Shown: positions 35,359 to 44,770 of the stretch, piece after piece
Position numbering within the stretch: position 1 is the first letter of the stretch
How the letters are laid out: each line of letters starts with the position of its first letter
Notes under the pieces: model-generated
Told to the model about the DNA's origin: nothing
Databases searched by the model: none
What the model saw: only the letters and a program-made list of their open reading frames with translations
Position numbers and translations under genes: made by a program
Assembly: GCA_021737045.1 (NCBI GenBank)
Contig: JAIPES010000012.1
Coordinates: 1 to 47,933 of the forward strand
Length of the DNA stretch: 47,933 nt
Origin: Desulfobacteraceae bacterium
Lineage (GTDB): Bacteria > Desulfobacterota > Desulfobacteria > Desulfobacterales > Desulfosalsimonadaceae
Direction: 5' to 3'

Positions 35359-36650
35359 GATTTTTTCCCTGGGTTGTGGGGTTTCAGATGGCCGCAAATG
35401 GTTTGGCAGGCTTGGGATGTGCCGCCCTGCCGGCTTTGGATATACTGCCGGGCCTGGTGTTTGATTTCACGGCGGTCGGGCCGGGTTTCAAGCTGACGCA
35501 ACAGCCGGGCTGAGACCTTCTGCCAGTTGATCTCCTTAAAGACCAGGCCCTGACGGAAAATGCTTTCCCCCACCCAAAAAAAATTGTCCCAGTGCGGCCC
35601 GATGACCGGCTGCACACCGTGAACCAGGGGTTCCAGAAAATTCTGACCGCCCAGGGGCGCCAGGCTGCCGCCCACAAACACAGCATCTGCGGCGCTGTAG
35701 CCATCCGAAAGTTCACCAAAGGTGTCCCACAGCAGGATATGGCCGGGCCCGGCGGGTTCTTTTAAATCCGATCGCAGGGCCCATTTGGTGTTTATTCGGG
35801 AAAGGGCGGACTTCCAGAAGTCGATCCGGTGCATGTGGCGTGGAAACAGGCCGATGGTCAGATCGGAGCTGGCCGTTCGGATCTGCTGAATCATCTCCAG
35901 GACCTGCGGTTCCTCGGGCTGGCGGATGGAGCCGAGCACAAGAAATTTGCCCTTCTGCGGCAGCAGGTTGGATAACGTACTGCTTTCTCCGGTTTCCTTG
36001 CCGACCTGCAGGCGGTCGAACTTGATATTGGACATTCGGGTGACAATGCCGCTTCCGAACAATTTCGCAAACCGGCCGGCATCTGCACCGGATATGGCAA
36101 GCACCTGTTCCGGGGCCAGGGCATTGAGCAGGCGTTGCAGGCGGATGTATCGGTTAAGGCTTTTTTCTGTCATTCGGCCGTTGACGATCACAGCCGGACA
36201 GCCCGTTTTTTTCAGGGAATGCAAAAGCCCGGGCCAGATTTCGGTTTCCAGCAGCACCACGAGTTTCGGGCTGACCTGGCCTACCGCCTTTTCCATGATC
36301 CGTGGCCGGTCAAAGGGAAACCAGCGGCACATCAAATCGGGTTTGGCGTTTTTGCCCTGACTTTTGTCCGCATGTTTTTCAAGGATCTCCATGCCCTGAC
36401 GGGTATTGGTGGTGACCAGTATTTGCGGCCGCAGCCCGGATGCCCGAAGACCCTCGGCAATGGCGCAGGCCAGATAAGTCTCACCGGCGGAAGCGGCCTG
36501 GATCCACAGGTCGGCCGGGGGCAGAGGGGTTTTGAGCCGGCGCCGGGCATATCCGTCTTTTAGCCGCGCATTGAGCCGCAGGCTTGGTATGGCCAGCTGC
36601 CAGGCTCTGTCATAGGCGGCAATGGCGATTTTCAGGCTTCGTGTGTTCAC
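35355..36650 (-). CDS. waaA: 3-deoxy-D-manno-octulosonic acid transferase
   Basis: A 431-residue GT30 enzyme (also called KdtA) that adds Kdo to lipid IVA at the inner membrane. The Kdo site is in [37 protein letters not shown] and [16 protein letters not shown] are conserved, as are [17 protein letters not shown] and GPHWDNF. The GTG at 36650 opens the frame with no strong ribosome site, so the true start might lie a little downstream; the N-terminal segment is short for the family but reaches the first conserved block. It begins about 40 bases after a predicted promoter and is coupled to kdsB. Confidence 0.92.
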   Translation of the reverse strand: MNTRSLKIAIAAYDRAWQLAIPSLRLNARLKDGYARRRLKTPLPPADLWIQAASAGETYLACAIAEGLRASGLRPQILVTTNTRQGMEILEKHADKSQGKNAKPDLMCRWFPFDRPRIMEKAVGQVSPKLVVLLETEIWPGLLHSLKKTGCPAVIVNGRMTEKSLNRYIRLQRLLNALAPEQVLAISGADAGRFAKLFGSGIVTRMSNIKFDRLQVGKETGESSTLSNLLPQKGKFLVLGSIRQPEEPQVLEMIQQIRTASSDLTIGLFPRHMHRIDFWKSALSRINTKWALRSDLKEPAGPGHILLWDTFGELSDGYSAADAVFVGGSLAPLGGQNFLEPLVHGVQPVIGPHWDNFFWVGESIFRQGLVFKEINWQKVSARLLRQLETRPDRREIKHQARQYIQSRQGGTSQACQTICGHLKPHNPGKKS

Positions 36651-36691
36651 TTTTGATGTTAATCCGGTTCCGGTTACAGGTTTGACTTGTG

Positions 36692-36721
36692 TCTATAACA
36701 CCTTTTGCGGGGTTTGATCAA
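36692..36721 (-). promoter_or_regulatory. Candidate promoter for kdtA-kdsB
   Basis: Minus strand: -35 TTGATC at 36716-36721, an 18-bp spacer, and -10 TATAGA at 36692-36697, about 42 bases above the GTG start of kdtA. The -35 overlaps the T-tract of the metF-operon terminator just upstream, an economical arrangement. Confidence 0.45.
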
Positions 36722-36754
36722 AAAAAACCGCTCCGGTATCTGCCGGAGCGGTTT
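36720..36754 (-). terminator. Rho-independent terminator of the hdrA-mvhD-metV-metF operon
   Basis: A perfect 12-bp GC-rich stem (arms 36743-36754 and 36725-36736, loop of 6) is followed on the minus strand by a run of T. It lies 28 bases after the metF stop codon. Confidence 0.9.
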
Positions 36755-36782
36755 GCTGCAGGACAAAAAAGAAGATCTGCAA

Positions 36783-37715
36783 TCAGTCTGTTTCAGGGCG
36801 GGGCATCAATCCTGCGCGCTCAACAATTTCAGGGACTTTTTCCTCCCATTCAATGGCCATGATATGAAAGCCGCTCACGCCTTTGATCTCTTTTAACCGC
36901 TGAATGGTTTCCACACAGATGTTAACGCCTTCTTCGGCCTGGTTGCCTTTGGGGGTATCGGCCATGCGCTTGACCACGTCATCGGGCACATCCATTCCCG
37001 GCACCCGGTTTTTCATGTACTTGGCCATACCCGCGGATTTAAACGGGGTAACACCGGCCATGATATAGCATTTTTCGGTCAGCCCCCGGTCTTCTGCCAG
37101 GCGGATCCATTCCTCGAACTTTTCCAGGTTGTAAATGCACTGGGTCTGGATAAACTCGGCACCGGCCTCGATTTTTTTGGCCAGCCGGGGAACCCGGATT
37201 TCAAATGGATCGGCAAACGGGTTGGCCGCAGCGCCCACAAACATTTTCGGGGGCCGCTTGATCTCATCTCCGCCAAGGAACGTGCCTTCATCGCGCATTT
37301 TCCGGACGGTCCACAGCAATTGCATGGAATCGAGATCATGGACGTTCTGTCCCTGGGGATTGTCGCCGAAACTCTGGTGATCGCCGGACAAACACAGCAC
37401 ATTGGCGATGTCAAAAGAGGCCGCTCCCAGAATATCGCTTTGCAGGGCTATGCGGTTGCGGTCCCGCGTGACCATCTGCAAAATCGGCTCCAAACCCATG
37501 AGTTTTAAGTGAATGCAGGTGGCAAGACTGCTTGTGCGCACAACAGAGGTCTGGTTGTCTGTTACGTTGATGGCGTCCACGCAGTCCTTGAGCAGTTCGG
37601 CTTTTTGCTTGATGACCTCGGGGTCGCTTCCCCGGGGCGGACCGCATTCGGAGGTGACCCCCAGATGACCGGCAGCCATGACTTTTTCCAGTTTGCTCGG
37701 AGTTTTCGCGCTCAT
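36783..37715 (-). CDS. metF: Methylenetetrahydrofolate reductase catalytic subunit MetF
   Basis: A 310-residue flavoprotein TIM barrel that reduces 5,10-methylene-THF to 5-methyl-THF (or runs the reverse reaction in oxidative Wood-Ljungdahl metabolism). TSECGPPRGSDPEVI holds the catalytic Glu region; INVTDNQTSVVRTSSLA, LCLSGDHQSFG and FIQTQCIYNLEKFEEW are diagnostic. It overlaps metV by 4 bases, and the ribosome site GGAGG lies inside metV. Anaerobic MetF of this type lacks its own NADH specificity and works with MetV and partner electron-transfer proteins. The genes upstream supply these. Confidence 0.95.
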   Translation of the reverse strand: MSAKTPSKLEKVMAAGHLGVTSECGPPRGSDPEVIKQKAELLKDCVDAINVTDNQTSVVRTSSLATCIHLKLMGLEPILQMVTRDRNRIALQSDILGAASFDIANVLCLSGDHQSFGDNPQGQNVHDLDSMQLLWTVRKMRDEGTFLGGDEIKRPPKMFVGAAANPFADPFEIRVPRLAKKIEAGAEFIQTQCIYNLEKFEEWIRLAEDRGLTEKCYIMAGVTPFKSAGMAKYMKNRVPGMDVPDDVVKRMADTPKGNQAEEGVNICVETIQRLKEIKGVSGFHIMAIEWEEKVPEIVERAGLMPRPETD

Positions 37716-38383
37716 ATCTGTACATCCTCCCTCTCCACTTTTCTGGGGCCGCCCGCCCGGTCAGTGGACCAGTCCTTGACATTAAAGAGTTTTTCATAAA
37801 GATCCATGCGGTCGATGGCCTTGAGGCGATCGATGATCAGCTGCCAGGCGCAGTCGAGTTCCTTGTTGATCTCGCATTTGCCCTTGGAGGATCCCCCGCA
37901 CGGGCCGTTAAACAGGCGCTTGGCGCATCGGGCCACCGGACAGATGCCGCCGGTATAAGCCAGGATGCACTGGCCGCAGGCCTGGCAGCGCTCAGTCCAC
38001 AATCCCCGCTGCTCGGTCACGCCCAGAAAACAGGTGTTGACGCCCGGATACACGGGAATGGAGTGGTACTTTTCGGCAGTGAACTGGATGCCGACGCCGC
38101 AGGCAATGGACACAATGGCATCGTACTGATCGGCAATGTCCCGGATTTCTTCCAGGTATTCGTGGTCGCACTGGCGTTCCAGGGTGCGCTCGTCAACCTG
38201 CACATCTTCTGTTCCCTGGTTGGAAAAGTACATGCGCAGGGTGGCGGCCAGTACGCCCACTTCTTTTTTACCGCCTGCCTCGCAGACCGTGACGCATTCA
38301 TTGCAGCCGAGAACCAGGATTTTTTGGCAATCCTTCACATATTCAATGATTTCCTCGACCGGCTTTTTATCTGCAACAATCAT
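37712..38383 (-). CDS. metV: MetV-type methylenetetrahydrofolate reductase C-terminal domain protein
   Basis: A 223-residue cysteine-rich partner of MetF that binds iron-sulfur or zinc centres. Motifs are LGCNECVTVCEAGG, ERCQACGQCILAYTGGICPV, CAKRLFNGPCGG and KGKCEINKELDCAW. It starts after GAGG at 38383. In acetogens MetV is required to connect MetF to its electron donor. It ends inside the metF start (ATGA overlap) and follows the mvhD-like gene by 53 bases. Confidence 0.93.
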   Translation of the reverse strand: MIVADKKPVEEIIEYVKDCQKILVLGCNECVTVCEAGGKKEVGVLAATLRMYFSNQGTEDVQVDERTLERQCDHEYLEEIRDIADQYDAIVSIACGVGIQFTAEKYHSIPVYPGVNTCFLGVTEQRGLWTERCQACGQCILAYTGGICPVARCAKRLFNGPCGGSSKGKCEINKELDCAWQLIIDRLKAIDRMDLYEKLFNVKDWSTDRAGGPRKVEREDVQI

Positions 38384-38436
38384 TTACAGACCTCTTTGGT
38401 AGAAGGTTAACGGGTTGAGATGAATTTCATTCAGCG

Positions 38437-38868
38437 TCAGGCAGCTGACTGTTTCTTCTTTTTCATTGGGTTGGGGCCCAGTTCCCGTATCTGTGCATCC
38501 ATTTCCCCTGCATACTTTGCAAACAAGGGCCCGTCGCTGGATGACAGGTTATACATCCTTGCCCGGCCGGGATCCGCGCCAATGGATTGGAGTATCCGCT
38601 GCACCTGCTCAACCCGCTTGCGGGCACGGAAATTTCCGGTTTTATAAAGGCATTCCCCCTCCATACATCCGATTACGCAAACACCGTCAGCGCCTTTTTC
38701 CAGGGCCCGGAGCATGTGCTGCACATCCACCTTGCCGGTACACGGCACCCGAATGATGCGGAAACTCGTGGGGTATATCAGTCGCATGGAACCTGCCAGG
38801 TCCGCAGCCGAATACCCTCATTGATTGCAGCAGAATGCGATGATTCTGGGATTAAAGTCTTGGCTCAT
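38437..38868 (-). CDS. mvhD: MvhD/FrhD-like [2Fe-2S] electron-transfer subunit with in-frame UGA (selenocysteine)
   Basis: A 143-residue protein when the UGA at 38818-38820 (codon 17) is read as selenocysteine. The N-terminus is then AFCCNQ-Sec-GYSAADLAGSMR. Known MvhD-type subunits have a Cys here in a CNWC-like motif followed by Y/AGADLAG. Other conserved cysteines follow: RVPCTGKVD, VIGCMEGECLY. The start ATG (38868) overlaps the hdrA stop by 4 bases, which a start after the UGA would not do; a truncated protein would lose the cluster-binding N-terminus. A SECIS-like hairpin sits right after the UGA. In known complexes MvhD passes electrons to HdrA. Confidence 0.85.
38771..38817 (-). promoter_or_regulatory. 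Predicted bacterial SECIS element of mvhD
   Basis: Immediately after the UGA, the mRNA can fold into a long hairpin closed by GGGTAT/ATACCC (38812-38817 with 38771-38776). An imperfect middle stem follows, then an apical stem GGACCT/AGGTTCC with one bulged U and a GGC loop 21-23 bases past the UGA. A bulged U and loop Gs are the features that SelB recognises. Read by eye; not energy-computed. Confidence 0.6.
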
Positions 38869-41800
38869 GATTCTTCCCCTTCTTCCAGTAAAGCGTCTAC
38901 TTTGCTCGTGATTTGATCGTCTTCATACCACCGCAGTTCAATGGCCTTGGCCGGGCATTCCGCAGCGCAGGCGCCGCAGCCCTGGCAGAGGGCGTCATCG
39001 ATTTCACTGACCCCTTCCTCGTTGATCCGGGGCACCCCGTAGGGGCAGGTGCGCGCACAAATCAGACAGGATGCGCATTTTTCCGGATCCACCTGTGCAG
39101 TCACCGCAGACAGTGTCAGATACGGCTGGGTCAGCATGGTGGTGGCCCGCGAAGCTGCCGCCATGGCCTGTGCGATGGATTCAGACAGCAGCTGTGGGCT
39201 GTGTGCGGTGCCGCACAAATAAACCCCTTCCTTGCTCATTTCAACAGGCCTGAGCTTGACGTGGGCCTCTGTGAAAAAATGCTCGGGATTGCGGATCAGT
39301 TTCATGATACTGGCGAGTTCCTCGGTGTCGGAAGCCACCATGCCCGCACTCAGAGCCAGCAGATCGGCATCCGCGCTGACCTTGCGGTTCAAAATATGGT
39401 CGTTGAAGACCACGTTGACCAGGTCGCCGGATGCCGAAACCTCCGGCGGATCTTCCGGATCAAACCGGAAAAATTTCACTCCCAGCCGCCGGGCTTCGGT
39501 GTAATAGTCCTCCAGCAGGCCGTATGTACGGATGTCTCTGTAAAGGATAAAGACCTGGGTTTCCGGGTTGAGCTTTTTTATGTGAATGGCGTTTTTAACG
39601 GCGCTCTGGCAGCAGATTCGCGAACAGTTGGGGTTGTCCTCGTTTCTGGAACCGATGCACTGGATCATCACCACCGTGTTGAGCTCGTCTGCCGCGCCTT
39701 TTTCCTCCAGCCGGGCGCCGAGTTCGAGCTGGGTGACCACCCGGGGATTTTCGCCGTAGAGGTATTCCGAGGGCTGATACTCGGTGGCGCCGGTGGCCAT
39801 GATCGTCACGCCGTGCTCGATCTTGCGGCTGACCATGTCTTCGCCCACAAGCAGCTCGGTGGTGAAGTTGCCCTTAAATCCGGCAAAGTCAACAATCACG
39901 GAACTGGTCATCACCTCAATCCGGGAATGCGCGCTGACCTGGTCCACCAGACCGGTGAGGTAGTCGCCCACATCCATGCCTTCAATGGTTTTGGTCAGAC
40001 GGTTGGCCAGGCCGCCGAGTTCGGCTTCCTTTTCAACCAGCACCACTTCAAAACCCTGATCTGCAATACCGAGTGCCGCGTTCATGCCGGCCACCCCCCC
40101 GCCAACCACCAGGGCCCGCTTGGTGACCGGGATCTGGCGTTCATGCAGGGGGTGCAGGGAGGCGGCCCGCCCCACGGCCATGCGCACCAGTTCCTTGGCC
40201 TTTTCCGTTGCCATTTCCGGATTGTCGCCGTGAACCCAGGAATCCTGGTTGCGAATATTGGCCATCTCAAAGAGGTACTTGTTTAATCCCACCGATTCCA
40301 GGGTGTCCATGAAGATGGGCTCATGAGTCTTGGGGGTGCAAGAGGATACCACCACCCGGTTGATGTTGTGCTCTTTGATGGTTTCCTTCATCTGGTCCTG
40401 GGCGTCCTGGCTGCAGGTAAACAGGTTTTCGCCGGAATAGACCACATAGGGCAGTTTCTCCGCATATTCCCGCACATGGGGAACATCGATCACGCCGGCA
40501 ATGTTGATGCCGCAGTCGCACACAAACACGCCGATTCTGGGAATTTCGCCTTCCACATCGATTTCATCGGGCCGGACCACTTCCTTTAACAGGGTGTTTC
40601 GGGATTCGGCCAGATTCCGGCCGGCGGCACAGGCCGCAGCACTGGCTTCTGTGACCGAGGTGGGAATGTCTTTTGGTCCCTGGAAGACACCGCAGGCAAA
40701 TACCCCGTCCCTGGAGGTGTTGACCGGGGCAAACGGGCTGGTTTCAGCAAAGTTGTATTTGTTTAAGTCAATTTGGAGCCGTTTGGCTGTTTCCATGGTG
40801 GACTGCGGAACCTGGAGGCCCACGGAAAGCACCACCATGTCAAATTCCTCTTCCACGATGTTGCCGGCCTCGTCCACGTAGTGCAGCAGAAGATTGCCGG
40901 TTTCCGGCATTTCGGTGATCGTGTGAATCCGGGATTTGACAAACCTGACCCCTGCGTTGTCCTTTGCGCGCATGTAGTATTTTTCATAATCCTTGCCAAA
41001 GGTGCGGATGTCCATGTTGAAAATAGCGCAGTCCAGATCGTGTTCCGCATGGTCCTTGGCGATCATGGCTTCCTTGATGGCATACATGCAGCAGACAGAC
41101 GAGCAGTATCCGTTGCCGCATCGGTTGGTGTCCCGGGAACCGATGCACTGGAGCCAGGCGATTTTTTCCGGCTCCTTGTGGTCCAAAGGCCGCACCAGGT
41201 GGCCCATTGTGGGCCCGGATGCCGACAGGATACGCTCGAACTCGGCGGAGGTCAGCACATTGGGACTGGATTTGTACTTGTAGGTGTCTTCCAGGTCCGA
41301 AGGATCAAAAACGTCATTTCCCGGACACAAAACAAGGGAGCCGACCTCGATGTCGCGCTCCTGTACTGTTTGCTCGTGATCAATGGCGTCGGCCAGGCAG
41401 GCCTTGACGCACTGGTAGCATTCCGAGCAGATGCCGCATTTCAGGCACCTGTCTGCTTCGGACTGGGCTTCCTGTTCATTGTAGCCAAAAGAGACTTCCA
41501 GGAAATTGCATTCCCTGGCCTCCGGGTCCAGGCATCGCACGGGAACGCGGTCCTTATGGGGTTCGTTGATCACGTCCGGCTTGTCATATGTCCATTCTTT
41601 TTCCCGGCCCTCGTGCAGATCCTGGCCGTTGATATAGCGGTGGATGCTTTCAGCCGCCTCCTTGCCGCAGGCAACAGCGTCAACCACCGACTTGGGGCCG
41701 TAAAAGGCGTCACCCCCGGAAAAGACCCATTCCATGGAGGTCTGAAGCGTGACCGGATCTCCCTCCAGGCCCCGGGCGTTCATGGGTACATTCTGGCCCT

Positions 41801-43334
41801 CGAGATCCGAGGCATCGGTTGCCTGGCCGATGGACAAAATGAGCGTGTCTCCGAAAAAGGCCTCGCAGGCGCTTTCGTCAAACTCCGGCTTAAACCGCCC
41901 GTCCTGGTCAAACACATTGGTGCAGGTTTTAAATTCAATGCCGGAAAACCGGTTCTCATTGTTGATAAAAAAGCTTTTGGGGCCATAGGAATTGACGATT
42001 TTGATATCGCTTTCCAGGGCTTCCTCGATTTCATGCTCCCAGGCCGGCATTTCCTCCCGCTTTTCCAGGCAGACCATGGTGACGTTTTCCGCGCCTTTTC
42101 GCTTGGCGGTCAAAGCCACGTCAATGGCCACGTTGCCGCCGCCGATCACCAGCACATCCTTTCCGACGGGCACGTCATTTCCCAGGGCGGTTTCCCTTAA
42201 AAAATCCACGCCCTGGAGCACACCTTCGGCATCCTCATTTTCAATACCCAGGCTGCGTCCCTTGTGCAGGCCGATGGCCATGAACACGGCCGAATACCCG
42301 TCTGCTTTCAGGCTGTCAAAGGTGATGTCCCGGCCGAATGTGACCCCGGTTTTGATTTCAACGCCCTGGTCGCGGATAATATCTATTTCCCGCTGCAGCA
42401 TATCTCTGGGAAGACGGTATTCGGGGATACCCACGGCCATCATGCCGCCGGCCACGGGCAGTTTTTCATAAATGGTGACCCCGTAGCCTTTTCTGGCCAG
42501 AAAAGAGGCGGCCGCAAGGCCTGCCGGGCCGGCGCCGATCACGGCCACTTTTTCGCTGCGTTTTTCTTCAGCGGCTTCGGGCAGGATTTTTTCCTCTTCC
42601 TGCTTTTCCCAGTCCGCCAGAAACCGGTGCAGTTCCCGGATGGCCAGGGGTTCGTCATAATCGTTTCGGGTGCAGGCGCTTTCGCAGGGATGGTGACAGA
42701 CCCGGCCGCAGACGCCCGGAAACGGGTGTGCGTCCCGGAACAACGCCACTGCTTCCCGGTATTTGCCCTGGTTGATAAGCGCGATATATCCCTGAATGCT
42801 GACGTGTGCAGGGCAGGTCGCCTTGCAGGGCGCTGTTCCCCGCTTGCTGATGGCATAGGCACCAGGGATGGCCTGGGCGTACTTCTTGTAGGCCGCCTTT
42901 CGGGTGGCGATGCCAAAATCCTGTTCACTGGGGACCTCGATAGGGCAGACATTGGCGCATTCCCCGCAGCTGGTGCACTTGGAAATGTCAATATAGCGCG
43001 GTTCCTGTCGGATATGGGCACTGAAATGCCCGGGATCGCCGTTTAATTCCAGCAGTTCGGTGTTGGTGAGCAATTCGATGTTTAAGTGCCGGCCGACCTC
43101 GACCAGTTTGGGCGAGATGACTCACATGGCACAGTCATTGGTGGGGAAAGTCTTGTCCAGCTGAGACATGAGCCCGCCAATGGCAGATGTTTTTTCCACT
43201 AAATAAACATAATACCCGGAATTGGCAAGATCAAGAGCGCTTTGCATCCCGGAAATGCCGGCGCCCACAACCATAACGGAGCCGACCGGCGCCTGGCCTG
43301 ATCCGGCTACAGGGGCTTGTTCATTTTGTTCCAT
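38865..43334 (-). CDS. hdrA: Giant HdrA-like flavoprotein with GltD-type insertion and in-frame UGA (selenocysteine)
   Basis: A 1,489-residue protein if the UGA at 43122-43124 (codon 71) is selenocysteine. N-terminal FAD site [20 protein letters not shown], then TFPTNDCAM[11 protein letters not shown], where HdrA normally has Cys. A [4Fe-4S] motif [12 protein letters not shown] follows (about 120-130), then a GltD-like module: [15 protein letters not shown], an FAD site ([16 protein letters not shown]) and an NAD(P) site ([15 protein letters not shown]). The HdrA fold then resumes ([30 protein letters not shown]). A second HdrA unit begins at [14 protein letters not shown], with [13 protein letters not shown] and [19 protein letters not shown]. 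Two C-terminal clusters end it: [12 protein letters not shown] and [17 protein letters not shown] precedes the ATG. It likely moves NAD(P)H electrons to MvhD, ferredoxin and MetFV. Confidence 0.88.
43085..43121 (-). promoter_or_regulatory. Predicted bacterial SECIS element of hdrA
   Basis: Downstream of the UGA, a 7-bp stem (CTGGTCG with CGGCCGG, two G-U pairs, 43089-43106) is capped by an AGGU loop whose Gs lie 24-25 bases past the UGA, within the usual window. An alternative fold (ATCTCG/CGAGGT with a bulged U) is also possible. It is weaker than the mvhD element. Confidence 0.5.
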
Positions 43335-43448
43335 TCATGTTCTCCCTTATATTCTTAAATTCGGCCTGATACTGGTGAATATGACGGGACAGGGCCCAGC
43401 ATGGCTTTGGAGGCCATGGTAACCATAAAACGATTTTTGTATTAAAGG

Positions 43449-43493
43449 GCCGGCAGGGTTAAAGTTTGGCGTGTTCCTGTCTATGCTGCCGGC
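43449..43493 (-). promoter_or_regulatory. Leader stem-loop upstream of hdrA
   Basis: Perfect 8-bp GC-rich arms (gccggcag at 43449-43456, ctgccggc at 43486-43493) in the predicted roughly 190-nt untranslated leader of the operon. A second 6-bp hairpin (catggc/gccatg) lies nearer the start, near 43404-43422, with CCUCC in its loop on the mRNA, which could pair with a ribosome site. Function not known. Confidence 0.35.
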
Positions 43494-43533
43494 AACCGCC
43501 AGTATTGGAAATTTTTCAAAAAATTTGATTCAG

Positions 43534-43562
43534 TTGATACTATAAATGCAATACAGTGTCAA
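43534..43562 (-). promoter_or_regulatory. Candidate promoter of the hdrA-mvhD-metV-metF operon
   Basis: Minus strand: a perfect -35 TTGACA (43557-43562), a 17-bp spacer and -10 TATCAA (43534-43539). It would give a leader of about 190 bases before the hdrA start. AT-rich DNA surrounds it. Confidence 0.45.
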
Positions 43563-43609
43563 TGGGAATAAACACCTCTCTGTTCTTGGATATTCGGGCC
43601 TGCGGGAAA

Positions 43610-44752
43610 TCATTGCCGGCTTCTGCTTTGGGTATCCATGTTATCTGGCAGATTCGGAGTGTATTGCTCCTGAATATGTTCTTTTGAGTCTATGCTCAAT
43701 ACAAGGGCTTCAATGCTTAATTTTTCGGCCAGTTGCATGCTTTTTTCGGTTCCGAGCACCGTGATGGCCGTTGCCGCCCCATCCAGCAGGGCGTTTGATC
43801 TGCAGCCGAAACCAGCCGTGGTGACCCCGGCGATTTTTTCCGAAACCGGCCTGCCGGTTTTCGGGCTGAAAATGTGGTAAAAAGCGTGGCCCTGAATGAT
43901 AAGGGGTTGACGGTAATTACCGCTGGTCGATACCCGAATGTCGGCCGGGGACGAAATCGTTTTCCAGATTTTTCCCATGTCCCGTGGATGCTGGATGCCG
44001 ATGCGCCAGGGACGCCGGGGCCGGGATCCAAAAGCCGCCACTTCCCCGCCGAGTTGAATCATGCCCGTATGAATGCCGGCACCCCGGAGTACGTCCCGGC
44101 TCCGGTCCACGGCAAAGCCCTTGGCAATGCCGCCGAAATCAAATTCCATGTCCCTGACCGAGCACATCACAGCCTGGGGATTTTCCATGATCGTGACCTT
44201 GTCAAAGCCGGTGCGGGCCAGTATGCGTTGAATGTCTCTGCTGGAAGGGATTTTTTGGATTTTGACCGCGTTTTGCCACAATTTTTTCAAAGGAGCGGTG
44301 GAGGGGTCAAACGCCCCGTTACTGGCATCCCACAGGCGCTTTGAAATGCGGAAAACCGCATGCATGTCATTTGAAACCGCCACCGGCGCTGTTTTGTCCG
44401 CGGCATTAAGGCGGCTGACCTCTGATTGCGGATCAGAAGGGTTGAAGATGCGGCCGATGCGTTCAAATTCATTCCATACCGCCCTGGCAACAGCCTCTGC
44501 GTCGCGCCGGCTGCCGTCCGGCAGGTAAAACAATACCCGTGCCGGAATATCAAAATAAATCAGCCGGCGGCTTTCCCACCAATCCGGCTCAGGCATGGTG
44601 AGCGAAACAGCGGCCTTTTGTCCGGGATCATTTTTCAGGTCATTTTTGGCATTCGGTTGGGTCAGGGGCAGAAAAAGCAGGGCTGCAACTACGGCAAGAC
44701 CGGAGATTGCGGCAGCTATGTATAAAAGCAATGAGTTTCGGGGAGTTTTCAT
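43610..44752 (-). CDS. apbE: FAD:protein FMN transferase (ApbE)
   Basis: A 380-residue exported or membrane-anchored protein that attaches FMN covalently to Thr residues of redox proteins such as the Nqr/Rnf subunits, in the periplasm. The N-terminal hydrophobic helix (SLLLYIAAAISGLAVVAALL) has no lipobox Cys. Family motifs are EFERIGRIFNPSDPQSEVSRLN, GAFDPSTAPLKKLW, and DFGGIAKGFAVDR with IQLGGEVAAFG; the C-terminal VTTAGFGCRSNALLDGAATA binds Mg. The start at 44752 follows GGAG. Its presence fits an organism with an Rnf or Nqr complex, though none is in the window. Confidence 0.92.
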   Translation of the reverse strand: MKTPRNSLLLYIAAAISGLAVVAALLFLPLTQPNAKNDLKNDPGQKAAVSLTMPEPDWWESRRLIYFDIPARVLFYLPDGSRRDAEAVARAVWNEFERIGRIFNPSDPQSEVSRLNAADKTAPVAVSNDMHAVFRISKRLWDASNGAFDPSTAPLKKLWQNAVKIQKIPSSRDIQRILARTGFDKVTIMENPQAVMCSVRDMEFDFGGIAKGFAVDRSRDVLRGAGIHTGMIQLGGEVAAFGSRPRRPWRIGIQHPRDMGKIWKTISSPADIRVSTSGNYRQPLIIQGHAFYHIFSPKTGRPVSEKIAGVTTAGFGCRSNALLDGAATAITVLGTEKSMQLAEKLSIEALVLSIDSKEHIQEQYTPNLPDNMDTQSRSRQ

Positions 44753-44770
44753 AAACCGCTCCAGTGGTTG

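Noticed and set aside
38437-38787. mvhD as a short protein starting after the UGA
   Set aside because: That start drops the conserved metal-binding N-terminus and has no ribosome site, whereas the upstream ATG overlaps the hdrA stop in the usual coupled way.
38913-40286. A 457-residue plus-strand open frame
   Set aside because: It is antisense to the second HdrA unit and C-terminal clusters; no family match was seen.
40773-42200. A 475-residue plus-strand open frame
   Set aside because: It is antisense to the conserved HdrA reading frame, is rich in His and Gly as expected for a shadow frame, and has no recognisable motif or ribosome site.
43122-43334. hdrA fragment as a pseudogene
   Set aside because: Only one UGA separates two perfectly conserved parts, at a Cys position, with a SECIS-like hairpin after it; a frameshift or decay would not look this clean.
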